A stretch of 48,706 nucleotides of DNA from Pseudomonas citronellolis (GCF_029335315.1 NZ_JARJLT010000414.1:1-48706), one strand, 5' to 3'; counted from the first letter of the stretch, positions 35,920-44,591 are shown. Notes: generated from the letters alone by a model not told the origin. Translations and numbers: made by a program.

Positions 35920-38097
35920 TTACAGGCCATTCTTCCTTTTGAACTCGCGACGACGGCGATGCAGCACCGGCTCGGTGTAGCCGTTGGGCTGCTTGGTGCC
36001 CTCGACGACCAGTTCCAGCGCGGCCTGGAAGGCCACGTTGTCGTCGAAGTTCGGCGCCATCGGGCGGTACAGCGGGTCGCTGGCGTTCTGCCGGTCGACC
36101 ACCGCGGCCATGCGCTTGAGGCTCTCGACCACCTGCTCCTCGGTGATCACACCGTGGCGCAGCCAGTTGGCCAGCAGCTGGCTGGAGATACGCAGGGTGG
36201 CGCGGTCTTCCATCAGGCCGACATCGTTGATGTCCGGCACCTTGGAGCAGCCGACGCCCTGGTCGATCCAGCGCACCACGTAGCCGAGGATGCCCTGGGC
36301 GTTGTTGTCGATCTCGTTCTTGATCTCCTCGGCGCTCCAGTTGGTGTTCGGCGCCAGCGGGATGCTCAGGATGTCGTCGACCGAGGCCGGTGCGCGCTTG
36401 GCCAGTTCGGCCTGGCGGGCGAACACGTCGACCTTGTGGTAGTGCAGCGCGTGCAGGGTCGCCGCGGTGGGCGAGGGCACCCAGGCGGTGTTGGCGCCGG
36501 CCAGCGGGTGGCCGATCTTCTGCTCGAGCATGGCGGCCATCAGGTCAGGCATGGCCCACATGCCCTTGCCGATCTGCGCCTTGCCTTGCAGGCCGGTGGC
36601 CAGGCCGACGTCGACGTTGTTGTTCTCGTAGGCGCCGATCCACTTCTCGCTCTTCATGGCGCCCTTGCGCACGACGGCGCCGGCTTCCATGGAGGTGTGG
36701 ATTTCGTCACCGGTGCGGTCGAGGAAGCCGGTGTTGATGAACACCACGCGCTCGCTGGCGGCCTTGATGCACGCCTTGAGGTTGATGGTGGTGCGGCGCT
36801 CCTCGTCCATGATGCCGACCTTCAGCGTGTTGCGCGGCAGGCCGAGGACGTCCTCGACGCGGCCGAACAGCTCGTTGGTGAAGGCGGCCTCTTCCGGGCC
36901 GTGCATCTTCGGCTTGACGATGTACACGGAGCCGGTGCGGGTGTTCTTGCGGCTGGTGTTGCCGTTGAGGTTGTGCACCGCGATCAGGCTGGTGAACAGG
37001 CCGTCCTGGATGCCCTCGGGGACTTCGTTGCCGGCCTTGTCGAGGATCGCGTCGTTGGTCATCAGGTGACCGACGTTGCGCACGAACAGCAGCGAGCGGC
37101 CGTGCAGGGTCAGCGCGGAGCCGTCGGCCTTGGTGTAGACGCGGTCTGGGTTCATGGTGCGGGTGAAGGTGCTGCCGCCCTTGCTGACTTCCTCGGCGAG
37201 GTCGCCCTTCATCAGGCCCAGCCAGTTGCGGTAGATCACCACCTTGTCGTCGGCGTCGACGGCGGCGACCGAGTCTTCGCAGTCCATGATGGTGGTCAGC
37301 GCGGACTCCATCAGCACGTCTTTCACGCCGGCGGCGTCGGTCTGGCCGATCGGGCTGGACGGGTCGATCTGGATCTCGAAGTGCAGGCCGTTGTGCTTGA
37401 GCAGCACGGCTTGCGGCTTGGCCGCTTCACCCTGGAAGGCGATGAACTGGGCGGCGTTCTTCAGGCCGGTTTCGCTGCCGTTCTTCAGGGTGACGGCGAC
37501 GGCGCCGTTCTTCACCACATAGGCGGTGGCGTCGACGTGGCTGCCGGATTCCAGCGGGGCGGCTTCGTCGAGGAAGGCGCGGGCGAAGGCGATGACCTTG
37601 TCGCCACGGACCTTGTTGTAGCCCTTGCCCTTCTCGGCGCCGTTCTCTTCGCTGATGGCGTCGGTGCCGTAGAGCGCGTCGTACAGCGAGCCCCAGCGGG
37701 CGTTCGAGGCGTTCAGGGCGAAGCGCGCGTTCATCACCGGCACCACCAGCTGCGGGCCGGCCATGCGGGCGATTTCCTCGTCCACGTTCTGGGTGCTGGC
37801 CTGGAAATCGGCCGCTTCGGGCAGCAGGTAGCCGATCTCCTGCAGGAAGGCCTTGTAGGCCACGGCATCGTGGGCCTGGCCGGCGCGAGCCTGGTGCCAG
37901 CCATCGATCTTGGCCTGCAGCTCGTCGCGCTTGGCGAGCAGGGCCTTGTTCTTCGGAGCCAGGTCATTGACCACGGCTTCCACACCTGCCCAGAACTTGC
38001 CGGCGTCGACGCCGGTACCGGGAATGGCTTCGTTGTTGACGAAGTCGAACAGGACTTTGGCGACCTGCAGGCCACCGACTTGAACGCGTTCAGTCAT
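35920..38097 (-). CDS. glcB: Malate synthase G
   Basis: Condenses glyoxylate with acetyl-CoA to malate, the second step of the glyoxylate bypass, in the cytosol. Starting at the ATG at 38097 (GAGG six bases upstream) gives 725 residues, the normal length; an upstream GTG adds four residues only. Landmarks include [22 protein letters not shown] (in part), [39 protein letters not shown] and, near the C-terminus, [17 protein letters not shown] with a catalytic-region cysteine. The glcDEF glycolate oxidase genes are not adjacent. The glyoxylate bypass is essential on acetate and fatty acids. Confidence 0.97.
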   Translation of the reverse strand: MTERVQVGGLQVAKVLFDFVNNEAIPGTGVDAGKFWAGVEAVVNDLAPKNKALLAKRDELQAKIDGWHQARAGQAHDAVAYKAFLQEIGYLLPEAADFQASTQNVDEEIARMAGPQLVVPVMNARFALNASNARWGSLYDALYGTDAISEENGAEKGKGYNKVRGDKVIAFARAFLDEAAPLESGSHVDATAYVVKNGAVAVTLKNGSETGLKNAAQFIAFQGEAAKPQAVLLKHNGLHFEIQIDPSSPIGQTDAAGVKDVLMESALTTIMDCEDSVAAVDADDKVVIYRNWLGLMKGDLAEEVSKGGSTFTRTMNPDRVYTKADGSALTLHGRSLLFVRNVGHLMTNDAILDKAGNEVPEGIQDGLFTSLIAVHNLNGNTSRKNTRTGSVYIVKPKMHGPEEAAFTNELFGRVEDVLGLPRNTLKVGIMDEERRTTINLKACIKAASERVVFINTGFLDRTGDEIHTSMEAGAVVRKGAMKSEKWIGAYENNNVDVGLATGLQGKAQIGKGMWAMPDLMAAMLEQKIGHPLAGANTAWVPSPTAATLHALHYHKVDVFARQAELAKRAPASVDDILSIPLAPNTNWSAEEIKNEIDNNAQGILGYVVRWIDQGVGCSKVPDINDVGLMEDRATLRISSQLLANWLRHGVITEEQVVESLKRMAAVVDRQNASDPLYRPMAPNFDDNVAFQAALELVVEGTKQPNGYTEPVLHRRRREFKRKNGL

Positions 38098-38389
38098 TGC
38101 TTGCCTCACTCTGCTCAGGACCAGCTCGGGACCCAGGCAAGACGCCTTGTAGTCCGAGCCGCGGAATACTACATGATGCCGTGGGAAAAATCAGTGGGCT
38201 TGCGTCGCGGTTAGACCAAAGTACGCAGTTCAGTCACGTAGCAGCAATAATGTTCGCAAAATTTATATGGATTGTTCCAGATAAATCTTGAAACTGTACA
38301 CCAGTAACCCGAATGGGGGGCTGTGGCGCCCCGTCGCAGCCGGCTACCCTGGGCCTGCCTATACTTCTGTTTCGTCCTGGAGAATCCCC
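38098..38389. promoter_or_regulatory. Divergent region between glcB and the GNAT gene
   Basis: 292 bases without a gene. The stretch 38240-38300 is AT-rich (for example TTTATATGG at 38271 and ATAAATCTTG at 38281), as expected for promoters and activator sites, but I found no convincing paired hexamers for glcB. TATACT at 38360-38365 is a good -10 for the GNAT gene without a clear -35. Confidence 0.4.
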
Positions 38390-38851
38390 ATGTCCGTATC
38401 GCTCGCCACGCTTGCCGACCTTGACGACCTGGTACCGCTGTTCGCCGGTTACCTCGACTTCTACGAAGTGCCCCGGCCGCAGGCGGAAATCCGCGACTTC
38501 CTCGGCCAGCGCCTGGAGCGCGGCCAGTCGGTGATCTACCTGGCGCGCAGCAGCGATGGCGTGGGCCTGGGCTTCGTCCAGCTCTACCCGTTGTTCGCTT
38601 CGCTGGAACTGCAGGCGTCCTGGCTGCTCAGCGACCTCTACGTGATCCCGGCAGCGCGCCGCGACGGCCACGGCGAGGCGCTGATGAACGCCGCCCGCGA
38701 CCACGGCCTGGCCAGCGGCGCCTGCGGCCTGCAGCTGGAAACCGCGAAGACCAACCACAGCGCCCAGGCGCTCTACGAGCGGCTAGGCTATCAGCGCGAC
38801 GAGCGCTACTACACGTACTGGCTGGACCTGGCGGGCAAGCCCCGCAGCTGA
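38390..38851 (+). CDS. GNAT-family N-acetyltransferase
   Basis: 153 residues from the ATG at 38390 (GGAG upstream); a frame 102 bases longer has no family support. It shows the GNAT fold with the acetyl-CoA binding region as LSDLYVIPAARRDGHGEALMNAARDH (in part: the Q/RxxGxG/A loop reads RRDGHG) and the C-terminal NHSAQALYERLGYQRDE, common in small-molecule or peptide acetyltransferases. The substrate is unknown. Confidence 0.88.
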   Translation: MSVSLATLADLDDLVPLFAGYLDFYEVPRPQAEIRDFLGQRLERGQSVIYLARSSDGVGLGFVQLYPLFASLELQASWLLSDLYVIPAARRDGHGEALMNAARDHGLASGACGLQLETAKTNHSAQALYERLGYQRDERYYTYWLDLAGKPRS

Positions 38852-38877
38852 TCGTAGACAGGTTCTCAGGAGGCTTC

Positions 38878-39396
38878 ATGGATCATCTCGTGCTCACGGT
38901 CATCGCCCCGGACCAGCCGGGGCTGGTGGAACGCATCGCCCAGTGCATCGCCGCCCACGGCGGCAACTGGTTGGAAAGCCGCATGTCGCGCATGGCCGGG
39001 CAGTTCGCCGGGATCCTGCGGGTGGCGGTGCCGGCCGAGGGCTACGACGAACTGGTGGAAGGCCTGCAGGAGCTGAACGCCCACGGCATCCGCGTGTTGC
39101 TGGCGGACAGCGGCATCGACCCGGTGTGCAACTGGAAGCCGATCCACCTCGACCTGGTGGGCAACGACCGCCCCGGCATTGTCCGCGACATCACCCGCCT
39201 GCTGGCGGAACACGGGGTCAACCTCGAGCGCCTGAGCACCGAGGTGCAGCCGGCGCCGATGAGCGGCGAGCCGCTGTTCCATGCCGACGCCGTGCTGGCG
39301 GTGCCGCTGACCCTGCCGCTGGAGCAGTTGCAGCAGCGCCTGGAGGCGCTGGCCGACGACCTCATGGTCGACCTGAATTTCCACAACGGGGACTAG
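38878..39396 (+). CDS. Double ACT-domain protein, GcvR-like regulator
   Basis: 172 residues with two ACT domains: about 1-75 (LVLTVIAPDQPGLVERIAQC) and about 85-170 (IHLDLVGNDRPGIVRDITRLL). This is the plan of the glycine-cleavage regulator GcvR, which binds glycine and antagonises GcvA; no DNA-binding domain is present. There is no gcv gene nearby. AGGAGG precedes the ATG, 26 bases after the GNAT gene, so they may be co-transcribed. Confidence 0.85.
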   Translation: MDHLVLTVIAPDQPGLVERIAQCIAAHGGNWLESRMSRMAGQFAGILRVAVPAEGYDELVEGLQELNAHGIRVLLADSGIDPVCNWKPIHLDLVGNDRPGIVRDITRLLAEHGVNLERLSTEVQPAPMSGEPLFHADAVLAVPLTLPLEQLQQRLEALADDLMVDLNFHNGD

Positions 39397-39420
39397 TTCG
39401 GGTCGCGACAGGGTCCTTGC

Positions 39421-39926
39421 TGTGCACAAACCTGTTGATGGCTTGTGTGTAGATGCCTGAAGGCCACGTTTGACGTGGCCGCTCTTTATCCTTTGGTTGT
39501 GCATGGCAGTCTTGGCGCTTGCCCACAGCAACCGTGGGCGGAGCTGTTGGCGAGCTGTGGATAGGTGGCTGGATGGCTCGCCACTCGTGGCCTGCGCGGG
39601 ATTGATCGATAAATGAGCGGGGCGCGCGCCCGGCAAGCTTATCCATGGCTTTGCACAAAATCCGTGGATCGCCCTGTGGGCAACTTCTGCATGAATGGCT
39701 GAAAGCCCCGCCAACCCTGGCTTGTAGGCGAGTGCTCAGTATTTGCCCAGCCGCCGCCGGAGCATGCACAGAAAACGCGGACAGGCCTGTGGAAAACCCC
39801 TGGACATAGCGCTGGGCGCCACACAATGCGGGGGCTCCAGGGGTTTGTTCGTTTCTTGATCAGGCTGCCGCGGGGTGTACGCGCCGCGCAGTTATCCCCG
39901 GCGGCGCTGGACGAAGCTGTGGAAAA
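39421..39926. other. Gene-free region with a cluster of DnaA-box-like sites
   Basis: The 593 bases from 39397 to 39989 hold no plausible gene. Relative to TTATNCACA (reverse TGTGNATAA), one-mismatch sites are TGTGCACAA (39421-39429), TGTGGATAG (39556-39564), TGTGGAAAA (39788-39796) and TGTGGAAAA (39918-39926). Two-mismatch sites include 39519-39527, 39639-39647, 39649-39657, 39675-39683, 39762-39770 and 39892-39900. A local AT-rich patch (GATCGATAAATGA) lies at 39604. The density suggests DnaA binding, as in a titration locus or accessory origin, but function is inferred only. Confidence 0.55.
39462..39480 (+). terminator. Hairpin after the double-ACT gene
   Basis: GGCCACGT (39462-39469), loop TTG, ACGTGGCC (39473-39480), then GCTCTTTAT. 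The 8-bp stem is perfect but the T-rich stretch is interrupted, so termination is likely but weak. It lies 65 bases past the stop of the double-ACT gene. Confidence 0.5.
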
Positions 39927-39989
39927 GCTCCGGGTGGATTGCGCCAGGCCCCGGCTGGCGGGGCTTGGCGCGGGTCGCTCGAAAAATGT

Positions 39990-40874
39990 TCAGGCGCGCC
40001 GCAGGCGATACCAGATGTCGATGCTGTACACCACCAGGGCCGCCCAGATGCAGCCGAAGGCCACCAGCCGCGCCGGGCTCAGGTGCTCGCCGAACAGCAG
40101 CACGGCCTGCAGCAGCACCAGGGTCGGCGCGATGTACTGCAGGAAGCCCAGGGTGGCGTAGGGCAGGTGGCGCGCGGCGGCGTTGAAGCACACCAGCGGC
40201 ACCAGGGTGATGGGGCCGGCGGCGGCCAGCCAGAGCGCCTGCGGGGTCGTCCAGAAGTCCAGGTGGGCGCTCGGGCCGTCGGCGAACAGCAGCAGCCAGC
40301 CGAGGGCCAGCGGCAGCAGCATCCAGGTTTCCACGACAAGGCCGGGCAGCGCGTCCACCGGCGCCTGCTTGCGGATCAGCCCGTAGAAACCGAAGGTCAG
40401 CGCCAGCACCAGCGAGACCCAGGGCAGGCTGCCCAGCTGCCAGACCTGCTGCGCCACGCCGAGCGCGGCCAGGCCCACGGCTACCCACTGCAGCGGGCGC
40501 AGGCGCTCGCGCAGCACGATCAGGCCGAGCAGCACGTTGATCAGCGGGTTGATGTAGTAGCCCAGACTGGCTTCGAGCATGTGCCCGTTGTTCACCGCCC
40601 ACACGTAGACCAGCCAGTTGCTGGCGATCAGCACCCCGCTGGCGCCGAGCACGGCGATGCGCCGCGGGTTCTCGCGCAGCTCGCGCCACCAGCCGGGGTG
40701 CTTCCACACCAGCAGCAGGGCGGCGCCGAACAGCGCCGACCAGATGGCGCGGTGGGTGATGATTTCCAGGGCGGGAATGCGTTCGAGCAGCTTGAAGTAG
40801 ATCGGGAAGAGTCCCCAGATGACATAGGCGGTCAGGCCCAGGGCGTAGCCCCGTTGGGGATTGGCGGTAGCCAT
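39990..40874 (-). CDS. rarD: RarD, EamA/DMT-family permease
   Basis: 294-residue inner-membrane protein with about ten segments and two EamA repeats, of the drug/metabolite transporter superfamily. The N-terminal GYALGLTAYVIWGLFPIYFK, LIASNWLVYVWAVNNGHMLE (in part) and ASLGYYINPLINVLLG are characteristic of the RarD subgroup (chloramphenicol-sensitive protein in older annotation). The substrate is not established. Its end borders the DnaA-box-like cluster. Confidence 0.92.
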   Translation of the reverse strand: MATANPQRGYALGLTAYVIWGLFPIYFKLLERIPALEIITHRAIWSALFGAALLLVWKHPGWWRELRENPRRIAVLGASGVLIASNWLVYVWAVNNGHMLEASLGYYINPLINVLLGLIVLRERLRPLQWVAVGLAALGVAQQVWQLGSLPWVSLVLALTFGFYGLIRKQAPVDALPGLVVETWMLLPLALGWLLLFADGPSAHLDFWTTPQALWLAAAGPITLVPLVCFNAAARHLPYATLGFLQYIAPTLVLLQAVLLFGEHLSPARLVAFGCIWAALVVYSIDIWYRLRRA

Positions 40875-40983
40875 TGGAGGTCCTTGCGGCAGAAGAAGAG
40901 AGTGGCCGGGTCATTCTAGGGCTGGCGGCCGATGTTGTCTGTTCGTTCAGCTTCCGCTGCCGTGCGCCACGGCCGACTCTTCC

Positions 40984-41030
40984 GTAGGAGCGAGCCATGC
41001 CCGCGAATCGCGCGCGTGGCGCGCTCCTAC
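40984..41030. repeat. REP-like element (GTAGGAGCG family, degenerate)
   Basis: GTAGGAGCGAGCCATGCCCG (40984 onward) with an inverted GCGCGCTCCTAC ending at 41030. It lies in the 174-base gap between srkA and rarD, which otherwise shows nothing clear. Confidence 0.7.
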
Positions 41031-41048
41031 AGGGGCTCGGGGATAGGC

Positions 41049-42023
41049 TCAGAACAGCCGCAGCGGCTCCTCGTCCAGCGCCGCCAGCTGCTCGCGCAGC
41101 ACCAGCACCTGCTCGCCCCAGTAACGTTCGCTGCCGAACCAGGGGAAGCTCGGCGGGAACGCCGGGTCGTCCCAGCGCCGTGCCAGCCAGGCGCTGTAGT
41201 GCATCAGGCGCAGCGCGCGCAGGCCCTCGATCAGCGGCAGCTCGCGCGGGTCGAAGTCGTGGAACTCCTGGTAGCCGTCGACCAGTTCGGACAGCTGGCC
41301 AAGGCGCTCCTGGCGCTCGCCGGCCAGCATCATCCACAGGTCCTGCACCGCCGGGCCCATGCGGCAGTCGTCGAGGTCGACCATGTGGTAGACCTCGTCG
41401 CGGCACAGCAGGTTGCCCGGGTGCAGGTCGCCGTGCAGGCGGATCGGGCTATAGCGGTTCTCGGCGAACAGCGCGTCGACGCGCTTGAGCAGGTCGCGGG
41501 CCACCGACTCGTAGGCCGGCAGCAGGCTCTTGGGCACGAAGTTGCCTTCCAGCAGCGTGGCCAGGGACTCGTGGCCGAAGTTATCCACAGTGAGTCGTTC
41601 GCGATGCTCGAACGGGCGGATGGAACCTACCGCGTGCAGGCGCCCGAGCAACTGGCCGAGGCGGTACAGCTCGTCGAGGTTGCCCGGCTCCGGGGCGCGG
41701 CCACCGCGGCGGGGGAAGAGGGCGAAGCGGAAGCCGGCGAATTCGAACAGGGTCTCGCCGTCGCGTTGCAGCGGCGCCACCACCGGCACTTCGTGCTCGG
41801 CCAGTTCGGCGGTGAAGCTGTGTTCCTCGCGGATGGCCGCGTCGGTCCAGCGGCCGGGGCGGTAGAACTTGGCGATCAGCGGCTGCTCGTCCTCGATGCC
41901 TACCTGGTAGACGCGGTTCTCATAGCTGTTGAGCGCGAGGACGCGGGCATCGCTGAGGTACCCGAGGCTCTCCACCGCGTCGAGGACCAGGTCGGGCGTT
42001 AGGGCGGAGAAGGGATGGGACAT
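41049..42023 (-). CDS. srkA: Stress response kinase A (YihE family)
   Basis: 324-residue cytosolic Ser/Thr-type kinase with an aminoglycoside-phosphotransferase-like fold. N-lobe ENRVYQVGIED and LIAKFYRPGRW (ATP-binding Lys about residue 51); catalytic loop RLHGDLHPGNLL (about 195) and metal-binding VDLDDC (about 214). In E. coli SrkA protects against stress-induced death by opposing MazF-type toxin pathways. A perfect DnaA box, TTATCCACA, falls inside the coding sequence at 41581-41589. Confidence 0.93.
   Translation of the reverse strand: MSHPFSALTPDLVLDAVESLGYLSDARVLALNSYENRVYQVGIEDEQPLIAKFYRPGRWTDAAIREEHSFTAELAEHEVPVVAPLQRDGETLFEFAGFRFALFPRRGGRAPEPGNLDELYRLGQLLGRLHAVGSIRPFEHRERLTVDNFGHESLATLLEGNFVPKSLLPAYESVARDLLKRVDALFAENRYSPIRLHGDLHPGNLLCRDEVYHMVDLDDCRMGPAVQDLWMMLAGERQERLGQLSELVDGYQEFHDFDPRELPLIEGLRALRLMHYSAWLARRWDDPAFPPSFPWFGSERYWGEQVLVLREQLAALDEEPLRLF
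41581..41589 (+). other. Perfect DnaA box inside srkA
   Basis: TTATCCACA at 41581-41589 is an exact match to the strongest DnaA-box sequence. On the coding strand it reads TGTGGATAA within codons for Thr-Val-Asp-Asn-Phe. It lies 1.6 kb from the cluster at 39421-39926 and could be chance in coding DNA. Confidence 0.5.
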
Positions 42024-42115
42024 GGCGGCGATCCGGGGGCAGTTAACAGGCCCCTAGTCTACGCACACCGCCGGGGGATTGCTGGCGCCTCGCGCCACCG
42101 GGCCTGGATGCTCTT

Positions 42116-42153
42116 CGCAGGATGGGTATCGCTTCGCTCAACGCCATCCTACG
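42116..42153. repeat. REP-like palindrome (GCAGGATGGGT family)
   Basis: CGCAGGATGG at 42116 pairs with CGCCATCCTACG ending at 42153, around GTATCGCTTCGCTCAA. It belongs to the same family as 34202-34237. It lies between srkA and the ModA-like gene. Confidence 0.75.
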
Positions 42154-42168
42154 ACGTGCCGAATTGAC

Positions 42169-42615
42169 TCAATGGTCGCAGCGCTCGAAATGGAAACCGG
42201 CCTTGGCCAGCGCTTCGGGTTGCGTCTTCAGGTAGTCGAAGAAGCGTTCCGCCAGCTCGCGCCGGGGCCCCTCCACCAGCACCTGGACGTACTGCGCCTG
42301 CGGGGCGCAGGCGTACGCCAGCGGCGCTTCGCCCCGGCCCTTGGCGTGCAGCGCCTGGACGCTGGCGGCGCCGTCGTCGGCGAAGAACAGGTCGAAGGGC
42401 ATGCCGTCGCCGATGTCGCCGGCCAGCTCACGGCTGTCGCCCTCGATCAGCAGCACCTTGTTGCCGGTCTGCAGCTGGTACTGGTCGGCCAGGGCCTCCA
42501 GGGCCGCCATTGGCTGGTGGCCGCTGGCTACGCGGAGGACGTCGGGGGTGGCCTGAACGAGGGACGGCAGCAGCGCGCTGCATGACAGCAGCAGGGGAAT
42601 CAGGACGCGGCGCAT
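42169..42615 (-). CDS. One-lobe ModA-like periplasmic protein
   Basis: 148 residues with a signal peptide ending at VQA-TP (about 22). The next 70 residues follow ModA-type binding proteins (VLRVASGHQPMAALEALAD; ELAGDIGDGMPFDLFFADDG). The sequence then passes, at LAYACAPQAQ, straight to a ModA-like C-terminus (YVQVLVEGPRRELAERFFDY; FHFERC). About 100 residues forming the second lobe of ModA are missing without a frame break. It follows modE on the same strand by 82 bases. Molybdate binding is doubtful without the second lobe. Confidence 0.75.
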   Translation of the reverse strand: MRRVLIPLLLSCSALLPSLVQATPDVLRVASGHQPMAALEALADQYQLQTGNKVLLIEGDSRELAGDIGDGMPFDLFFADDGAASVQALHAKGRGEAPLAYACAPQAQYVQVLVEGPRRELAERFFDYLKTQPEALAKAGFHFERCDH

Positions 42616-42697
42616 GGCGGGAAGCTCCGGAACGAGTGGGATCCTCCTATTGGAACCCCGCGCCCGGCGCCGGCCGTTGATACAAGGCAGGCTTTGC

Positions 42698-43462
42698 TCA
42701 GAGCGGCGTGCCGAGGATCACCTGGGCCGGGGAGAACTGCGCGCGCACGCTGCTGCCGGCTTGCAGGCGGAGGATTTCGACGCGTTCGCGGTCGACCAGC
42801 GCGCACAGGGTCTGCCCGCTGGGCAGCAGGATGCGTACTTCGCTGGGGCCGTCGCCAGCCTCGCGGATATCCTCGATGCGCCCTTCCAGGGCGTTGAGCC
42901 CGGCCGGGCACTCGATCTGCGGCAGGTCGACGTACAGCCAGCCGGCCTTCATCAGCGCGATCACCGGCTGGCCTTCGCGCAGTTCCAGCTTCTCGGTGCT
43001 CTCGCGGGTGATGCGCGCCTGGATGCGCGCGCCGCCGGGCAGGTCGATGCCGACCAGGTCGTTCAGGCCCTGCGCCTGCAACGTGCTGACCCGGCCATGC
43101 AACTGATTGCGCGCGCTGGTGCGCATCATCAGGCGGCCGATCAGCTCCAGGTCCTCTTCTTCGCCAAGCGATTCGAGCATGCGCTCGCGCAGCTCTTCCA
43201 GGCGCTGGTACAGCGCCAGCAGGCGTTCGCCGGCCGCGGTCAGGCGCGCGCCGCCACCGCCCTTGCCGCCGACGCTGCGTTCCACCAGGGGGCGCTCGGC
43301 GAGGTTGTTGAGTTCGTCCACCGCATCCCAGGCGGTCTTGTAGCTCATCCCGGCGGCCTTGGCGGCCTGGGTGATGGAGCCGAGCTGGGCGATCTGCGCG
43401 AGCAGGGCGATGCGCTGCGGGCGGCGGGTGACGTGCTGGGTGAGGAGGCTGAGGGTGGTCAT
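42698..43462 (-). CDS. modE: Molybdate-responsive regulator ModE
   Basis: 254 residues. N-terminal LysR-like winged helix (GSITQAAKAAGMSYKTAWDA; VERSVGGKGGGGARLT, about 25-90), a coiled dimer helix, then two TOBE/Mop domains (about 120-185 and 190-254; RNQLHGRVSTLQAQGLNDLV and LNALEGRIEDIR) that bind molybdate at the dimer interface. ModE usually represses modABC, but no modBC genes are in view. An imperfect inverted repeat, CGTAATT (43466-43472) and AATAGCG (43487-43493), just ahead of the ATG could be an autoregulatory site; the evidence for that is weak. Confidence 0.93.
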   Translation of the reverse strand: MTTLSLLTQHVTRRPQRIALLAQIAQLGSITQAAKAAGMSYKTAWDAVDELNNLAERPLVERSVGGKGGGGARLTAAGERLLALYQRLEELRERMLESLGEEEDLELIGRLMMRTSARNQLHGRVSTLQAQGLNDLVGIDLPGGARIQARITRESTEKLELREGQPVIALMKAGWLYVDLPQIECPAGLNALEGRIEDIREAGDGPSEVRILLPSGQTLCALVDRERVEILRLQAGSSVRAQFSPAQVILGTPL

Positions 43463-43549
43463 CGGCGTAATTGTTGTAGTCGTTGGAATAGCGCGAGGCT
43501 GGTGGCTGCGGGGGCAAAACGCAAGCGCAATCCGGCGGATGCACGGGCC

Positions 43550-44266
43550 TCAGCCGGGTTTGCCGGTGCGCGCCAGGCAGTACACGTCGACCCTGGCCGC
43601 GCCGGCCTGGCGCAGCAGCCTGGCCAGGGCGGCGGCGGTGGCGCCGGTGGTCAGCACGTCGTCCACCAGCGCCAGGTGCAGGCCGCGCAGCGCGGTGCCC
43701 TGGTCCAGGCTGAAGGCCTGGCGCAGGTTGCGCTTGCGGGTGGCGGCGTCCAGGCCCTGCTGCGGCGGCGTCTCGCGTACCCGGCGCAGCGGCGTGCGGC
43801 AGTCCAGGCCGAGGTCGCCGGCCAGCCGCCGGGCCAGCAGCTCGGCCTGGTTGAAGCCGCGCTGGCGCTGGCGCTTCACGGCCAGGGGCACCGGCAGCAG
43901 CAGGTCGGGCGGTTGCAGCCCGGCGTCGAAGGCTTCCTCCAGATGGCGCGCCAGCAACTGTGCGCAGAGACGCCCGAGGGGGCGGTCGCCCTGGTGCTTG
44001 AAACGGGTGATCACGCCGTCCAGCGGAAAGGCGTAGCGCCAGGGCGCCAGCACCCGCTCGAAGGGCGGCAGGTGGCGCAGGCATTCACCGCAGCTCAGAC
44101 CGTTGGTCGGCAACGGCAGCGCGCAGGTGGGGCAATGCCCGGCCTGCCACGGCAGGTCGGCTTCGCAGCCGCCGCACAGCGGCAGTCGCCCGGTGTCGAC
44201 GCGGCCGCCACAGAGCAGGCAGGAGGGGCGGGGGAGGAGGGCGAGCAGCCTGTCGAGCGGTAGCAG
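43550..44266 (-). CDS. comF: ComF-family phosphoribosyltransferase-like protein, apparent CTG start
   Basis: ComF/GntX family, linked to DNA uptake or use of DNA as nutrient. The C-terminal PRT domain has LLLPVPLAVKRQRQRGFNQ and the PRPP loop LALVDDVLTTGATA (about 200). Upstream in the same frame lies a zinc ribbon, CLLCGG, CGGC, CPTC, CGEC. No ATG, GTG or TTG precedes it: the first TTG (44113) falls after three of the four Cys pairs, and a stop lies 13 codons before the CTG at 44264-44266. That CTG follows GGAGG by seven bases and gives 238 residues, the family length. A sequence error is the alternative. It lies 31 bases after the small membrane gene. Confidence 0.82.
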   Translation of the reverse strand: MLPLDRLLALLPRPSCLLCGGRVDTGRLPLCGGCEADLPWQAGHCPTCALPLPTNGLSCGECLRHLPPFERVLAPWRYAFPLDGVITRFKHQGDRPLGRLCAQLLARHLEEAFDAGLQPPDLLLPVPLAVKRQRQRGFNQAELLARRLAGDLGLDCRTPLRRVRETPPQQGLDAATRKRNLRQAFSLDQGTALRGLHLALVDDVLTTGATAAALARLLRQAGAARVDVYCLARTGKPG

Positions 44267-44297
44267 GGTGGCGCCCTCCGGATGGCCGGGCGGACGC

Positions 44298-44591
44298 TCA
44301 GTGGATCAGCCAGCTCATCACGATCAGGCCGAGCACGGTGAGGACGATACCGCCGAAGAAGGAGCGCCGGACGAAGGCGCGGATGCCACTGTAGAGCAGC
44401 AGCAGGCCGAGGAAGAGTAGGACGAAGCTGAAGATCGATACGTCCATTCCGATGGCGCGGGCCAGGCCGTGGAGGAACTGGTCCATGGCCGCCCAGAGGG
44501 CGCCGAGCAGGCCGGAGAGAAGCTCGACGACGAAACGTATCGCCTTGCCGATTGCCTGGCCGAGCCAGTCGAAGGTGCCTTCTGTTCCCAT
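44298..44591 (-). CDS. Small conserved-looking membrane protein
   Basis: 97 residues starting MGTEGTFDWLGQAIGKAIRF at the ATG at 44591. An amphipathic N-terminal half (about 1-45) is followed by two membrane segments (about 50-70 and 77-95) with a basic loop RAFVRRSFFGG. I do not recognise the family and no enzymatic motif is seen. It lies between divergent bioB and downstream comF and probably shares a transcript with comF. A frame reaching further upstream adds composition unlike a protein N-terminus. Confidence 0.75.
   Translation of the reverse strand: MGTEGTFDWLGQAIGKAIRFVVELLSGLLGALWAAMDQFLHGLARAIGMDVSIFSFVLLFLGLLLLYSGIRAFVRRSFFGGIVLTVLGLIVMSWLIH

Noticed and set aside
35812-38214. An 800-codon plus-strand frame
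   Set aside because: Antisense to glcB, a full-length enzyme; Val/Gly/Ala-rich with no motif.
38098-38290. A sigma-54 or sigma-70 promoter for glcB
   Set aside because: No TGGCAC-N5-TTGC and no paired -35/-10 at 16-18 bases could be found on the minus strand.
42169-42615. ModA-like gene as a frameshifted pseudogene
   Set aside because: The frame is continuous with signal peptide and natural C-terminus, and the joint falls at a lobe boundary. An in-frame deletion fits better than decay.
43463-43500. A ModE operator ahead of modE
   Set aside because: CGTAATT and AATAGCG are inverted but match each other at only five of seven positions and depart from the known ModE site, so it is not listed as a feature.
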